Counted from the first letter of the stretch, positions 9,813 to 20,686 are shown. The stretch is 64,000 nt of DNA from Buchnera aphidicola (Pterocallis alni) (GCF_964059075.1 NZ_OZ060377.1:124001-188000), one strand, 5' to 3'. The notes: generated by a model from the sequence alone, not told the origin. Translations and numbers: made by a program.

Positions 9813-11024
9813 ATGTTAAATGATTTAGTTTTAGTTTTAAATTGTGGTAGTTCTTCTGTACGATTTTCTGTTTTAAATCCTGTAAATGAAGAAGTGTATT
9901 TATCTGGTTTAATTGATAAATTATATTTATCTGAATCTTGTATAGAATGGACACGGAAACACGAAAAGAATCGATTAATTATTGGTGATAATGTATCACA
10001 TTTTGAATCGTTACATTTTTTGATTGAAAATGTTTTTAAAAAATATAGTTATTTACTATCTAATATTACAGCAATTGGGCATCGTGTAGTACATGGTGGT
10101 ATGAGTTTAAATAAGACGACTATTGTTAATAAAGATGTTATTGAAGAAATTAAAAAAAATATTGTTTTTGCTCCTTTACATAATCCAATTAATTTATTAG
10201 GTATTCAAGCTGCGCTTGAATATTTTCCTCATTTATCTAAAAAAAATGTTATTGTTTTAGATACCGCTTTTTATAAAAAAATGCCAGAATCATCATACTT
10301 ATATGCTATTCCTTATAATTTTTATAAAAAATATAATATCAGACGTTATGGGGCACATGGTATTAGTCATTATTATGTAGTAAAAGAAGCTGCTAAAATT
10401 TTAAATATTAATATGAATTGTTTAAATGTTATTTCATGTCACTTGGGTGGTGGTTCCTCTGTGACAGTTTTTCGTAATGGAATATGTGTAGATACTTCTA
10501 TGGGTTTAACTCCATTGGAAGGGTTAGTTATGGGTACTAGAAGTGGTGATATTGATCCTTCTATAATTTTTTTTCTTAACAATGTTGTTAAAATGAGTAT
10601 AAATGACATTCAAGATTTATTAATGTATAAATCAGGAATATTAGGGTTAAATAATGGTATTACTAGTGATTTTCGATATGTTGAGCGCAATTATCAGCAT
10701 GAATTAGGAGCAAATAGAGCAATAAATATTTTTTGTCATAGATTATCAAAATACATTAGTAGTTATACTACTTTATTAAATGGAAAACTAGATGGAATTA
10801 TTTTTACAGGAGGTATCGGAGCAAATTCTTCCTTAGTGAGACGTATTACTTTATCGAAATTATCGATGTTTGGTATAAAAATTAATAATCAGTTAAATAA
10901 TATAATGAGTATGGGTAGATGTGGTTTTATTGAGAGATATAATACTATTCCATTGTTAGTAATTCCTACAAATGAAGAATTAGTTATTGCAAAACAAACT
11001 ATTAAAATATTAAAAGAATTTTAA
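9813..11024 (+). CDS. ackA: Acetate kinase
   Basis: AckA interconverts acetate plus ATP and acetyl phosphate plus ADP. With Pta it forms acetate and ATP from acetyl-CoA. The 403-residue product (E. coli 400) shows VLNCGSSSVRFSV near residue 10, HRVVHGG at 90-96 with the substrate-binding Arg, DTAFYKKMPESSYLYAIP, YGAHGISHYYV, HLGGGSSVTVFRNGICVDTS, MGTRSGDIDPSI and FTGGIGANSSLVR. All are signatures of the acetokinase family. pta follows 42 bases downstream on the same strand, the usual operon. The upstream gap of 158 bases to prmC is very AT-rich and presumably holds the promoter. Confidence 0.98.
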   Translation: MLNDLVLVLNCGSSSVRFSVLNPVNEEVYLSGLIDKLYLSESCIEWTRKHEKNRLIIGDNVSHFESLHFLIENVFKKYSYLLSNITAIGHRVVHGGMSLNKTTIVNKDVIEEIKKNIVFAPLHNPINLLGIQAALEYFPHLSKKNVIVLDTAFYKKMPESSYLYAIPYNFYKKYNIRRYGAHGISHYYVVKEAAKILNINMNCLNVISCHLGGGSSVTVFRNGICVDTSMGLTPLEGLVMGTRSGDIDPSIIFFLNNVVKMSINDIQDLLMYKSGILGLNNGITSDFRYVERNYQHELGANRAINIFCHRLSKYISSYTTLLNGKLDGIIFTGGIGANSSLVRRITLSKLSMFGIKINNQLNNIMSMGRCGFIERYNTIPLLVIPTNEELVIAKQTIKILKEF

Positions 11025-11055
11025 AATAAGTCTTTTTATTAACCTCCTTATATAT

Positions 11056-11060
11056 AAAGG
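11056..11060 (+). promoter_or_regulatory. Shine-Dalgarno site supporting the GTG start of pta
   Basis: AAAGG lies 6 bases upstream of a GTG codon. That start gives an N-terminus, IRTIILVPLADSVGLTT, which aligns with the first strand and P-loop-like turn of E. coli Pta. Confidence 0.6.
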
Positions 11061-11066
11061 TGTATT

Positions 11067-13181
11067 GTGATACGTACAATTATATTAGTTCCTTTAGCAG
11101 ATAGTGTTGGGCTTACAACATTAAGTGTAAGTTTAGTAAATTTATTTAAATATGATAATCTAAAAGTTTTATTTTTGGATCCGTTTTATTCTTTTGACCA
11201 TACCGATAACCATGGAGGAGATACTTGTTTTATTTTACAAAAATATTATTCTATTCCTTGTATTCAGTTGAGTAAAAAAATACAAAAAAAATTTTTTATA
11301 GAATCAGAGAAAGAAAAATTTGTTATAGAAAATACGATGGATTTATATGATAAATACAAAAAATCATATGATATTATTTTTATAGAGGGTATAAAAAATC
11401 ATGACAAAGGATGTTATATACATGATATAAACTTACAATTAGCTCAACATTTAAATGCTGAAATAATTTTTTATACTTCTAATCAAAATATTATTAATAT
11501 CCCATTAAGTAATTTTTTTTCTAGTAATTATACATATTTATTTAGTAAGATTATAGGAATTATTATTAATAATATTTCGTTTGATATTTTTAAAACATGT
11601 ATGAATAGTTCTGAAAATAGAATTATTACGAAATATAATGTAAAAAAATATATTCATAGAAAATATGAAAATATTAATATAATAGCAAATATTCCTTATA
11701 ATAAAAATTTATTTTCTATATCTAAGCATATATTATTTAAAAATTTATACATAGAATCTGTAAATATAAATGATTCTGTTGATTGTGTAGTACATGCATG
11801 CATGTTATATAATGATTTGTTTTTTGTTAAAAACACTAAATATAATGGAGTTATGCTAATTATTTCATTTCCTACTTTTATTAAAAAATATAATAATATA
11901 TTTTTTTATATTGTACAATATTATTGTTTTCAATCTATTTTATTTACAAATGTTACTGTATTAGATATTAATAAAATAAAAGAAATTATATATAATTATA
12001 AAATTGATATACCTATTTTTTATTCCTTTTTAAAAGAAGAATTGATTATTTTGTTGCTTAAACAATTAAAATTGAATATTATACAAAACAATCAATCACA
12101 AATTAGTCATTTAATAAAATATTGTTTAAAATATATAAATAAAAAATTAATTTTTTCCTATAAATATCATAACTCACAGAATGATATTAGTATAGTATCA
12201 CCTATTTTTTTTAAAAATAGTATAATAGCGAAAGCTAAAAAAAATGTAAATTGTATATTGTTACCAGAAGGGCAGGATCCAAGAATAATAGAAGCAGCAT
12301 CCATTGTAAATAAATTAGGTATAGCTAAATGTATATTATTAGGTGATCCGCACATAATATTTTCAATAGCGAGAGAAAAAAATATTTTAATTTTAGATAA
12401 TATGATTATTAATCCAATCAAAATATGTGATAATTATATTAATTTATTATTTTTATTAAGAAAACATAAAGGGATGACTAAAGATTTAGCAAAATTATAT
12501 GTTAAAAATAATTTAGTTCTTGGTACTTTAATGTTACATGCGAACGATGTTGATGGTATGGTATGTGGTGTCAATTATTCTAGTGCAGATGTTTTACGTA
12601 CTGCTTTTCAAATTATTGGAGTAAATAAAGAAAATAGTAATAATGATTTTTTAGTTTCTTCTATTTTTTTTATGTTATTAAAACATAAAGTATTAATATA
12701 TTCTGATTGTGCAATAAATATTAACCCCGATGCTATGCAATTATGTAATATTGCTATTTCTTCTGCTAATTTAGCTAATTTATTTAATATTAATCCAAGA
12801 ATTGCCATGTTATCTTATTCTACTGGATCTTCTGGTTGTGGAGATAGTATCGATAAAGTACGTACAGCAACAAAGTTAGTTAAAAAAATTAGACCAGATT
12901 TAATCATTGATGGTCCAATTCAATATGATGCTTCTGTTAATACTTTTATTTCTAATGTTAAATTGCCTAATTCTAATTTACGAGGTAATGCAAATGTATT
13001 TATATTCCCAGATTTAAACTCTGGAAATATTACATATAAAGCTGTACAACAAACATCAAATACCATTTCTATCGGTCCTATTTTACAAGGTTTACGTAAA
13101 CCAATTAATGATTTATCGCGTGGTTCCACGGTACAAGATATTATATATACTATTGCTATTACATCGATTCAATCTAATTAG
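11067..13181 (+). CDS. pta: Phosphate acetyltransferase
   Basis: Pta converts acetyl-CoA and phosphate to acetyl phosphate and CoA, the partner step to AckA. The 704-residue product (E. coli 714) keeps the three-domain long form. The N-terminal BioD-like domain has a degenerate P-loop (residues 1 to about 200), the middle DRTGG-type domain is highly diverged, and the C-terminal catalytic PTA/PTB domain starts near residue 395. The catalytic domain is well conserved: LLPEGQDPRIIEAA, KGMTKDLAKLY, NNLVLGTLMLHANDVDGMV, MLSYSTGSSGCGD, IDGPIQYDASVN, FPDLNSGNITYKAVQ and GLRKPINDLSRGSTVQDI. The N-terminal half is visibly less constrained than the C-terminal half. The gene converges on yfaE with a 12-base gap. 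Confidence 0.96.
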   Translation: MIRTIILVPLADSVGLTTLSVSLVNLFKYDNLKVLFLDPFYSFDHTDNHGGDTCFILQKYYSIPCIQLSKKIQKKFFIESEKEKFVIENTMDLYDKYKKSYDIIFIEGIKNHDKGCYIHDINLQLAQHLNAEIIFYTSNQNIINIPLSNFFSSNYTYLFSKIIGIIINNISFDIFKTCMNSSENRIITKYNVKKYIHRKYENINIIANIPYNKNLFSISKHILFKNLYIESVNINDSVDCVVHACMLYNDLFFVKNTKYNGVMLIISFPTFIKKYNNIFFYIVQYYCFQSILFTNVTVLDINKIKEIIYNYKIDIPIFYSFLKEELIILLLKQLKLNIIQNNQSQISHLIKYCLKYINKKLIFSYKYHNSQNDISIVSPIFFKNSIIAKAKKNVNCILLPEGQDPRIIEAASIVNKLGIAKCILLGDPHIIFSIAREKNILILDNMIINPIKICDNYINLLFLLRKHKGMTKDLAKLYVKNNLVLGTLMLHANDVDGMVCGVNYSSADVLRTAFQIIGVNKENSNNDFLVSSIFFMLLKHKVLIYSDCAININPDAMQLCNIAISSANLANLFNINPRIAMLSYSTGSSGCGDSIDKVRTATKLVKKIRPDLIIDGPIQYDASVNTFISNVKLPNSNLRGNANVFIFPDLNSGNITYKAVQQTSNTISIGPILQGLRKPINDLSRGSTVQDIIYTIAITSIQSN

Positions 13182-13193
13182 AATAATATATAA

Positions 13194-13484
13194 TTAATGA
13201 ATGATTGTAATGTTACTATTAATTATACAACAACAGGGTAGTATGTATTTTTTTTTTATTACCGCTATAATGTTTTTGTGAAAATATGTAATCTGACCTT
13301 TTATTAATTTTACACGACATGTACCACAATATCCATTTTGACATTCATAATTTATATGTACTTTATGTAATATCAAAATCTTCAGAAGAGAGATGGTGTT
13401 ATTTTTTTTTTTAATGTGAATTTTTTTATTATTAAAGATAATTTGATAATATTTTTTATTATATTTTAAATTTTTTAAATTCAT
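13194..13484 (-). CDS. yfaE: 2Fe-2S ferredoxin, class Ia ribonucleotide reductase maintenance protein
   Basis: YfaE is a small plant-type ferredoxin that supplies electrons to restore the diferric-tyrosyl cofactor of NrdB. The 96-residue product (E. coli 84) shows the cluster-binding cysteines in CQNGYCGTC, with the fourth ligand in the LPCCC-type segment near the C-terminus. It overlaps the end of nrdB by 26 bases on the same strand, so translation is likely coupled. Position and order nrdA-nrdB-yfaE match E. coli. The first dozen residues are lysine/asparagine rich and poorly conserved, so the exact start is less certain than the domain. Confidence 0.92.
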   Translation of the reverse strand: MNLKNLKYNKKYYQIIFNNKKIHIKKKNNTISLLKILILHKVHINYECQNGYCGTCRVKLIKGQITYFHKNIIAVIKKKYILPCCCIINSNITIIH

Positions 13485-14604
13485 TTTTTTTTATTTCGGA
13501 ATCGATTTGTCCTACTAAATATGAACTAATTTCAGTTTCTTGTGGAGCAACTTGAACGTTATCTGATGCTAACCAATGATTAATCCATGGAATTGGATTA
13601 GTTGTTTTTTTAAAAATTGGTGGTAAGTCAATTGCTTCCATTCTAATATTAGTAATATATTCTATATATTGGAATAGTATATTTTTATTTAATCCTAACA
13701 ATGAACCATTTTTAAATAAATATTCAGCCCATTTTTTTTCTTGTTGAGCTGCTTGTCTAAATAAATTTATTGATTCTGTAGTACAATTTTGTATAATTTT
13801 TATCATATCTGAATCATTTTCATAATTTTTTAAAATATTTATAATGTGTTGTGTGCCGGTGAGATGTAATAATTCATCTCTAGCAATTAATCGAATAATT
13901 TTTGCATTTCCTTCCATTAATTTTCTTTCAGCAAATGCAAAAGAACAAGCGAAACTAACATAAAATCTTATAGATTCTAGTACATTCACATTAATTAAAC
14001 AGAGATATAATGCTTTTTTTAGAGTTTTAAGATTAACTTGAATAGTTTTATTTGGATGAATTTGATAAGTACCGCTTCCTAAAATATGCCAATATTCTAT
14101 CATAGTAATTAAAATATCATAATAATAACAAATATCTTGAGCTCTTTCACATATGTTTTTGTTAGAAATAATATTATCAAAAATAATTGATGGAGAATTA
14201 ATAATATTTCTTATAATATGTGTATAAGATCTGGAATGAATAGTTTCTGAAAATGACCATGTTTCAATCCAAGTTTCTAATTCTGGAATAGATATTATGG
14301 GTAGAAATGCAATATTCGGACTTCTTCCCTGTATGGAATCTAATAATGTTTGATATTTTAAATTACTAATAAATATATGTTGTTCTTGTTGTGATAGTTT
14401 TTGAAAATCAATTCTATCTTTTGATAAGTCAATTTCTTCAGGTCTCCAAAAAAATGATAGTTGTTTTTCTATTAAACGTTCAAAAATTATATATTTTTGT
14501 TGATCATAACGAGAAATATTGACCGGTTGTCCAAAAAACATTGGTTCTTTTAATTGATTATTATTTGTTCTAGAAAAAGTAGTATATGTCATATATGCGC
14601 CCAA
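13459..14604 (-). CDS. nrdB: Ribonucleoside-diphosphate reductase class Ia, beta subunit
   Basis: NrdB carries the diferric-tyrosyl radical that starts catalysis in NrdA, making deoxyribonucleotides for DNA synthesis. The 381-residue product (E. coli 376) contains [18 protein letters not shown] with the radical Tyr, iron-ligand segments around [12 protein letters not shown] and [20 protein letters not shown], then [12 protein letters not shown]. The C-terminal tail that docks on NrdA is present but diverged. nrdA lies 32 bases upstream and yfaE overlaps the end, so all three make one transcription unit on the minus strand. Confidence 0.97.
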   Translation of the reverse strand: MGAYMTYTTFSRTNNNQLKEPMFFGQPVNISRYDQQKYIIFERLIEKQLSFFWRPEEIDLSKDRIDFQKLSQQEQHIFISNLKYQTLLDSIQGRSPNIAFLPIISIPELETWIETWSFSETIHSRSYTHIIRNIINSPSIIFDNIISNKNICERAQDICYYYDILITMIEYWHILGSGTYQIHPNKTIQVNLKTLKKALYLCLINVNVLESIRFYVSFACSFAFAERKLMEGNAKIIRLIARDELLHLTGTQHIINILKNYENDSDMIKIIQNCTTESINLFRQAAQQEKKWAEYLFKNGSLLGLNKNILFQYIEYITNIRMEAIDLPPIFKKTTNPIPWINHWLASDNVQVAPQETEISSYLVGQIDSEIKKNEFKKFKI

Positions 14605-14636
14605 AGATACGATTTTATATATATTATATAATTAAT

Positions 14637-16922
14637 TTATAATATACAAGTTCCTTGATTACAATTATGGTTTTTTTGATACATATTAATATTATTTTCT
14701 AATTCTTGTGATCCGTCTCTTGTATTTTGATAATATAGTGTTTTTATTCCTAATGAGTATGCTGTTAATAAATCTTGTAATAGTACTTTGATGGGTATTT
14801 TATTATTAGGAAATTTTTTAGGATCATAGTTTGTATTTGTTGAGATAGATTGATCAATAAATTTTTGCATAATTCCAATTAAATTTAAATATCCCTTATT
14901 ATTTGGAATGTTCCATAAAAGTTCATATTTTGACTTTAATTTTTCATATTCTGGTAATACTTGTTTCAGCATACCATCTTTTGATGCTTTAACAGTGATA
15001 TATCCTCTTGGTGGTTCAATACCATTTGTTGCATTAGAAATTTGAGACGATGTTTCTGATGGCATAATTGCTGACAATGTGGAGTTTCTTAATCCATATT
15101 TTTTTATTTTATGTCTTAATCTATCCCAGTTTAAATGTAATGGTTCGTTACAGATAAAATCTATACTATTTTTGTAAGTATCAATTGGTAAAATACCATT
15201 AAAGTAATTTGTTTGATTAAATAATAAACAAGGACCTTTTTCTTTTGATAACATACATGATGCATGTAATAAGTAATACTGTATATATTCAAATGTTTTA
15301 TGTGTTAAATTATTTGCACTTCCATCGGAATATTTTACATTATTTTTTGCAAGATAATATGCAAAATTAATTACTCCTATTCCTAAAGGGCGGCGATTTT
15401 TTGCTCCTTTTTTTGCTGCTATTATAGGATAAGATTGATAATCAATAATTTCATCTAATGCTCGAACCAATAAATTAGATAATTCTTTTAATTCTGTTAA
15501 ATTATTTATACAACCTAAATTAAATGCAGAGAGTATACATAATGCTATTTCTCCATTAGTATCATGCAAATCATTTATGGGATTGGTTGGTAAAGTAATT
15601 TCTAAACATAAATTGGATTGTTTAATAGGTGCTATTTTTGGATTAAACGCGCTATGTGTATTACAATGATCAACATTTTGTATATAAATTCTTCCAGTGG
15701 ATGTTCTTTCTTGCATGATTAATGAAAATAAATCAATAGCTTTAATTTTTTTTTTTCTAATATTTTTATTTTTTTCATATTGAATATATAATTTTTTAAA
15801 TTTTTTTTGATCAGAAAAAAAAGAATGATATAGTAAAGGAACATCAGACGGGCTAAATAAGGTTATGTATTGTTGATTCATCATTCTTTTATACATTAAT
15901 TTATTAATTTGTATTCCATAATCTACATGTCTTACTCTGTTTTCCTCTATACCTCTATTATTTTTTAACACAACTAAACTTTCTACTTCAAAATGCCAAA
16001 TTGGGTAAAATAATGTTGCTGCTCCACCTCGCACTCCTCCTTGTGAACATGATTTTACTGCTGTTTGAAAATGTTTATAAAATGGTATACATCCCGTATG
16101 AAAATGTTCCCCATTACGTATAGGGCTACCTATGGCTCGAATTTTACCTACATTTAACCCAATTCCCGCTCTTTGTGATATATATTTTACTATAGAACTA
16201 GTTGTTGCATTAATTGAATCTAAACTATCTTCGCATTCAATTAAAACACATGAGCTAAATTGTTTAGTTGGAGTGCGTACTCCAGACATAATAGGAGTGG
16301 GCAAAGAAATTTTAAAAGTAGAAATAGAATGATAAAATTTTTGAATATATTGCATTCTAATTTTATTAGTATATTTACAGAATAAGCAAGCTGAAATTAA
16401 CATGTATAAAAATTGTGGACTTTCGTATATTTTTCCGTTTGTTCTATTTTGTATTAAATATTTTCCTTCTAATTGTTTGACACCTGCATACGAAAAATTC
16501 ATGTCTCTATTGTGATCAATTATTTTGTCCATTTGATCAAATTCTTCTTTAGAGTAACTTATCAGTAAATTGTGATCATATTTTTTTAATTGTATCATTT
16601 TTTTTACGTGTTGGTACAAAGTTGGCGGTTTAAACTGACCGTATGCTGTCTTGCGAATATGAAATATACATAACCTAGATGCGATATATTGATAATTTGG
16701 ATATTTTGTAGAAATCAAATTGGCTGCAGATTTAATAATGATATTATGAATGGTAGTTGTTTTTATTCCATGATAAAATTCTATTTTAGAATTTTTTATA
16801 ATTTTAGAAATAGATATATTATTTAAATTGTGTGCAGACCAAGATAATATTTTTTTTATTTTTGTAAAATTAATATTTTCTTTTTTACCATTTCTTTTTG
16901 TTACTAATAAAATTTTATTCAT
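14637..16922 (-). CDS. nrdA: Ribonucleoside-diphosphate reductase class Ia, alpha subunit
   Basis: NrdA is the catalytic subunit reducing NDPs to dNDPs. Its 761 residues equal the E. coli length. It starts with an ATP-cone allosteric domain (VTKRNGKKENINFTKIKKIL). The active-site Cys lies in KQFSSCVLIECEDS, the N-C-E catalytic trio in QSNLCLEITLP, the second redox Cys in EIALCILSAFNLGC, and the C-terminal swinging pair in CNQGTC just before the end. All radical-chemistry and disulfide-relay residues therefore look intact. It is first in the nrdA-nrdB-yfaE unit. gyrA is upstream on the same strand after 39 bases, so read-through from gyrA is possible. ubiG, between gyrA and nrdA in E. coli, is absent. 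Confidence 0.98.
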   Translation of the reverse strand: MNKILLVTKRNGKKENINFTKIKKILSWSAHNLNNISISKIIKNSKIEFYHGIKTTTIHNIIIKSAANLISTKYPNYQYIASRLCIFHIRKTAYGQFKPPTLYQHVKKMIQLKKYDHNLLISYSKEEFDQMDKIIDHNRDMNFSYAGVKQLEGKYLIQNRTNGKIYESPQFLYMLISACLFCKYTNKIRMQYIQKFYHSISTFKISLPTPIMSGVRTPTKQFSSCVLIECEDSLDSINATTSSIVKYISQRAGIGLNVGKIRAIGSPIRNGEHFHTGCIPFYKHFQTAVKSCSQGGVRGGAATLFYPIWHFEVESLVVLKNNRGIEENRVRHVDYGIQINKLMYKRMMNQQYITLFSPSDVPLLYHSFFSDQKKFKKLYIQYEKNKNIRKKKIKAIDLFSLIMQERTSTGRIYIQNVDHCNTHSAFNPKIAPIKQSNLCLEITLPTNPINDLHDTNGEIALCILSAFNLGCINNLTELKELSNLLVRALDEIIDYQSYPIIAAKKGAKNRRPLGIGVINFAYYLAKNNVKYSDGSANNLTHKTFEYIQYYLLHASCMLSKEKGPCLLFNQTNYFNGILPIDTYKNSIDFICNEPLHLNWDRLRHKIKKYGLRNSTLSAIMPSETSSQISNATNGIEPPRGYITVKASKDGMLKQVLPEYEKLKSKYELLWNIPNNKGYLNLIGIMQKFIDQSISTNTNYDPKKFPNNKIPIKVLLQDLLTAYSLGIKTLYYQNTRDGSQELENNINMYQKNHNCNQGTCIL

Positions 16923-16961
16923 TCTTCAAACCTAAATATATATTATTTTAATTTATTTGTA

Positions 16962-19505
16962 TTAATATAATATATTAATATTATTTTTAGAAAATTTTTG
17001 TATTCCTACTACTTTTTCGTTTTTCATAGTTCGTATTAAAATAACACCTTGTGTATTTCTACCTAATATTCTAATTTCGGATACAAGGATTCTGACTAGT
17101 GTACCGGCATCAGTAATAATAATAATATGGTCATTTTCTACAACTTGTATTGCGCTTATCATAACACTATTTTTTTTAGTAATTTTAATAGATCTAACCC
17201 CTTTCGTTGCTCTCGATTTAATTGGAAAATTTTTAATTTGTGTTCTTTTTCCATAACCATTTTCTGTAATGGTTAATATTTCTCCTTTTTCTTGTGGTAT
17301 AAGTAATGAGACAACTGTATCATTCTGATTAATATTAATTCCACGTATTCCATATGTTGTTCTTCCGGTATTTCTAATTTCTTTTTCTGAAAAATGTACT
17401 ACTTTTCCTTGTTTACTAAATAACATGATATTGTTTTTTCCATTAGTTAATGCTACTCCTATGAGTTCGTCATCTTTTTTTAAACGAATGGCTATTATTC
17501 CAGTTAATCTTGGTTTTTTAAATGTATTTAGTAATGTTTTTTTTACAATACCTTGAGCTGTTGCCATTAATATATTTTTATTTATTGTAGATTGTCTTAA
17601 ACTTAAAATATTTGTAATTCTTTCGTTTTTACTAATTGGGATAAAATTGATGATAGGTTTACCTCGTGCGTGTCTACTTGATTCTGGTAATTGATACACT
17701 TTTATTTTATATAAAATTCCTTTATTAGAAAAACATAGTATTGTATCATGTGTATTAGTTATTAATAATGTTTCTATACAATCTGTTTCTTTAGTTTTGG
17801 CAGCTGATTTACCTTTTCCCCCTCTGTGTTGTGTTTCATAATCTGAAAGAGGTTGATATTTTACATAACCTGAATGCGATAGAGTAACTACTACGTCTTC
17901 TTGCGTTATCATATCTTGCATATCAATTGTAGTATTATCCGTAATAATTTCTGTTCTTCGTACATCTCCAAATTTATTTTGTATAATTTTTAATTCATTT
18001 TTTATAATATCTAATATATCATTTCTATTATCTAGTATTTTAGATAGTGATTGTATTGTTTTTAATACATGATGGTATTTTGTTAAAATTTTATGATACT
18101 CTAAGTGAGTTAATTTATGTAATTTTAAATTTAAAATAGATTGTATTTGTTTTTTACTTAATTTATAATTAGATTTATCAGTGTATATATTTGTATTATT
18201 TATATCTTGTTTATTATATTTATGTATTTGTTCTCTATGGAATAATTCTTTACTGATATTCCATTGTTTATTTAGTAAATGTTTCTGAGCTAAATTTTTG
18301 GTTTCAGATTTTTTAATTACATCAATAATATAATCAATGTTTTTTAATGCTATGGTTAGTCCTTGTAATATATGTGCCTTTTTTTTAGCATGTTGTAAAT
18401 CAAATGAAATACGTTTAGTAATGATACTTTCTCGGTGTAATAAAAAATATTTTAATATCTTTTTTAAAGACATAATTTGTGGTTTACCATTTTTTAAAGC
18501 AACCATATTAATACCAAAAGAAATTTGCATTTGAGTTAGTGTATATAATTGATTTAATAATATTTCATGTATGGTATCTTTTTTAATTTCTATTACAATT
18601 CTCATACCATCTTTATCAGATTCATCTCTTAAAGCATGAATACCTTCTATTTTTTTTTCTTTTACTAGTTCTGCTATTTTTGCTATTAAAATAGATTTGT
18701 TTACTTGATATGGTAATTCATGTATTATAATTGATGTACGTTTATTTTTATTATTGATTTCAATTTGATATTTTGCTTTAATATAAATTGTTCCTTTTCC
18801 ATTTTGGTATGCAGTTTTAATTCCTTGTATACCATTTATTATACCTGCTGTTGGGAAGTCAGGACCTGGTATATATTTCATTAGTTTTTTTAATGAAATT
18901 TTGTTATTATCTATATAGGCTAAGCATGCATTGATAACTTCATTTAAATTATGAGGAGGTATATTTGTTGCCATTCCTACTGCTATTCCAGATGATCCAT
19001 TAATTAGTAAATTAGGTATTTTAGTTGGTAATATTTCAGGTATTTTTTCTGTTTCATCATAATTATATATAAAATTAACTGTATTTTTTTCTAAATCTTC
19101 TAGCAATTCACATGCTATTTTAGACATTTTTATTTCTGTATATCGCATAGCAGCTGCTGGATCACCATCAATTGAACCAAAATTACCTTGTCCATTAATT
19201 AAGGGGTATCTTAAAGAAAAGGGTTGAGCCATACGTACTATAGATTCATATACTGCTGCATCTCCATGGGGATGATATTTTCCAATGACATCTCCTACTA
19301 TCCTAGCAGATTTTTTGTATGGTTTTTCCCATGTATTTCCTAAAATTTTCATAGCAAATAATATTCTTCTATGTACTGGTTTTAAACCATCTCGAACATC
19401 CGGTAAAGCTCTACCAACAATTACGGACATGGCATAATCTAAATAAGAAGATTTTAATTCTTCTTCTATATCTATTTGTATAATGTTATTATGAATATTT
19501 TTCAT
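16962..19505 (-). CDS. gyrA: DNA gyrase subunit A
   Basis: GyrA is the DNA-cleaving subunit of gyrase, which introduces negative supercoils. The 847-residue product (E. coli 875) shows [21 protein letters not shown], the catalytic Tyr at residue 122 in [10 protein letters not shown], and [17 protein letters not shown], all in the expected register. The C-terminal beta-pinwheel is present. Its GyrA box reads QHRGGKG (17811-17831) where E. coli has QRRGGKG. The acidic C-terminal tail of the E. coli protein is missing, accounting for the shorter length. It is divergently transcribed from the DUF2076 gene across 171 bases that must hold both promoters. Confidence 0.98.
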   Translation of the reverse strand: MKNIHNNIIQIDIEEELKSSYLDYAMSVIVGRALPDVRDGLKPVHRRILFAMKILGNTWEKPYKKSARIVGDVIGKYHPHGDAAVYESIVRMAQPFSLRYPLINGQGNFGSIDGDPAAAMRYTEIKMSKIACELLEDLEKNTVNFIYNYDETEKIPEILPTKIPNLLINGSSGIAVGMATNIPPHNLNEVINACLAYIDNNKISLKKLMKYIPGPDFPTAGIINGIQGIKTAYQNGKGTIYIKAKYQIEINNKNKRTSIIIHELPYQVNKSILIAKIAELVKEKKIEGIHALRDESDKDGMRIVIEIKKDTIHEILLNQLYTLTQMQISFGINMVALKNGKPQIMSLKKILKYFLLHRESIITKRISFDLQHAKKKAHILQGLTIALKNIDYIIDVIKKSETKNLAQKHLLNKQWNISKELFHREQIHKYNKQDINNTNIYTDKSNYKLSKKQIQSILNLKLHKLTHLEYHKILTKYHHVLKTIQSLSKILDNRNDILDIIKNELKIIQNKFGDVRRTEIITDNTTIDMQDMITQEDVVVTLSHSGYVKYQPLSDYETQHRGGKGKSAAKTKETDCIETLLITNTHDTILCFSNKGILYKIKVYQLPESSRHARGKPIINFIPISKNERITNILSLRQSTINKNILMATAQGIVKKTLLNTFKKPRLTGIIAIRLKKDDELIGVALTNGKNNIMLFSKQGKVVHFSEKEIRNTGRTTYGIRGININQNDTVVSLLIPQEKGEILTITENGYGKRTQIKNFPIKSRATKGVRSIKITKKNSVMISAIQVVENDHIIIITDAGTLVRILVSEIRILGRNTQGVILIRTMKNEKVVGIQKFSKNNINILY

Positions 19506-19676
19506 ATATTTTATCTCTAAAAATTTTTAGGTTATATTTTTTAGAATTGTATTAAATTATTATATAATAGTTATTATTTTACTATATAATAATTATTTAT
19601 TATATTAATTATTTTTAAATATTTATATTTATACTATAATTATATTATTAATTATTATTACTTTGGTAATTCATAT

Positions 19677-20603
19677 ATGCATGATTCAGAGAAATTATTA
19701 ATCAAAGATCTATTTAATAGATTATTAGAATCAGAAAGTAAATTGCCTAATAAAGATAGACGTGCTGAAGAATTAATTTATAGTATGCTAAGAAAACAAA
19801 ATAATTCCCCATATTATATGGTACAAACTATATTAATACAGGATGTAATAATAAAAGAATTAAATAATAAAATTACAACATTAAAGAAGAAAATGAATAG
19901 TATTCGAGAAAATGATTCTACTTTTTTATCAAATTATTTAAAATCAAGTATTCTATCAAAAAATCAAGAATCTAACAAAGCAAGTAATAAATTTAACGTT
20001 GCACCTAATATGAATGAGACAAATAAACCTGTTTCTAATAGAAATAGGAATACTTCACAACGTGAAATAATATCTTCTACTTCTAATCGGGGTGGTATAT
20101 CAAGTTTTTTTAGTAGTGCTTTGCAAACAGCTGCTGGTGTGGCTGGAGGTATGGTGGCTGGTAATATATTAACAGACTTTTTACATAGTAAAATGCATAA
20201 TAATGAAATTGTAGATCATTCTGATTCTGATAATAATATTACTTCTACAGATCATGAGAATCATAAGCATCATGAGCATCATGAGAATCATGAGAATCAT
20301 GAGAACCATAAAAATCATGAAGAGAGAGAGGATAATCAAGATCATCAAGATCATCACAATCACCAAGGTCATCAAGTTCATGAGGGTAATCGGGATCATA
20401 CAGACCATGAGTCTCATGAAGAAAATGAGGATCATCACGATCACGAGGATTCTGTAAATAATATGGAAAATCATACAAATAATTTAGATAGTCAAGATAA
20501 TCAAACATCATACCAAAATGATTTAGACAATACTACTGAATATTTTGATTATGAAGATCATAGTATAGAGCATTCAGATGATTTTGATAATACTTATTTT
20601 TAA
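19677..20603 (+). CDS. DUF2076 family protein with histidine/acid-rich repeat tail
   Basis: The 308-residue product belongs, by recognition, to the DUF2076 family, whose function is unknown. Two family hallmarks are clear. The N-terminal region (residues 1-75) has DSEKLLIKDLFNRLLESES, RRAEELIYSMLRK and PYYMVQTILIQDVIIKELN followed by a coiled coil. A glycine-rich hydrophobic segment near residues 143-172 reads SFFSSALQTAAGVAGGMVAG, ending in NILTDFL. From about residue 192 to 258 the chain becomes a tract with 22 His in 67 residues, mixed with Asp, Glu, Asn and Gln, then an acidic Asn/Asp tail. No signal peptide is evident. Its neighbours are gyrA (divergent) and a peroxiredoxin (convergent), with a shared terminator. 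Metal binding by the tail is an inference only. Confidence 0.85.
   Translation: MHDSEKLLIKDLFNRLLESESKLPNKDRRAEELIYSMLRKQNNSPYYMVQTILIQDVIIKELNNKITTLKKKMNSIRENDSTFLSNYLKSSILSKNQESNKASNKFNVAPNMNETNKPVSNRNRNTSQREIISSTSNRGGISSFFSSALQTAAGVAGGMVAGNILTDFLHSKMHNNEIVDHSDSDNNITSTDHENHKHHEHHENHENHENHKNHEEREDNQDHQDHHNHQGHQVHEGNRDHTDHESHEENEDHHDHEDSVNNMENHTNNLDSQDNQTSYQNDLDNTTEYFDYEDHSIEHSDDFDNTYF
20250..20450 (+). repeat. Degenerate 9-base tandem repeat encoding His-Glu-Asn type units
   Basis: Within the DUF2076 gene, units of the form CAT-GAG-AAT recur, three nearly identical in a row at 20278-20310, then degrade to GAT-CAT-CAA and similar triplets. The periodicity is in multiples of three, so the frame is kept. 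Stop codons are scarce here in other frames on both strands, as expected of repeat-derived sequence. Confidence 0.85.
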
Positions 20604-20652
20604 GCATTGTTAAAAAATACATTCACTTATACTTGTTCGTTATAATTGTTTG

Positions 20653-20686
20653 AAAAATCCAGCACAATGTTATATGCTGGATTTTT
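20653..20686. terminator. Bidirectional intrinsic terminator between the DUF2076 gene and the peroxiredoxin gene
   Basis: A perfect 12-base-pair inverted repeat (AAAAATCCAGCA / TGCTGGATTTTT) flanks a 10-base loop in the gap between two convergent genes. The stem has a GC-containing core and provides a U run in the transcript on both strands, so it can end transcription from both sides. It is the most convincing intrinsic terminator in the window. Confidence 0.88.

Noticed and set aside
20181-20511. Long open frames antisense and in another forward frame across the His-rich repeat
   Set aside because: They arise from the 9-base repeat, which avoids stops in several frames; only the DUF2076 frame has conserved domains on either side.
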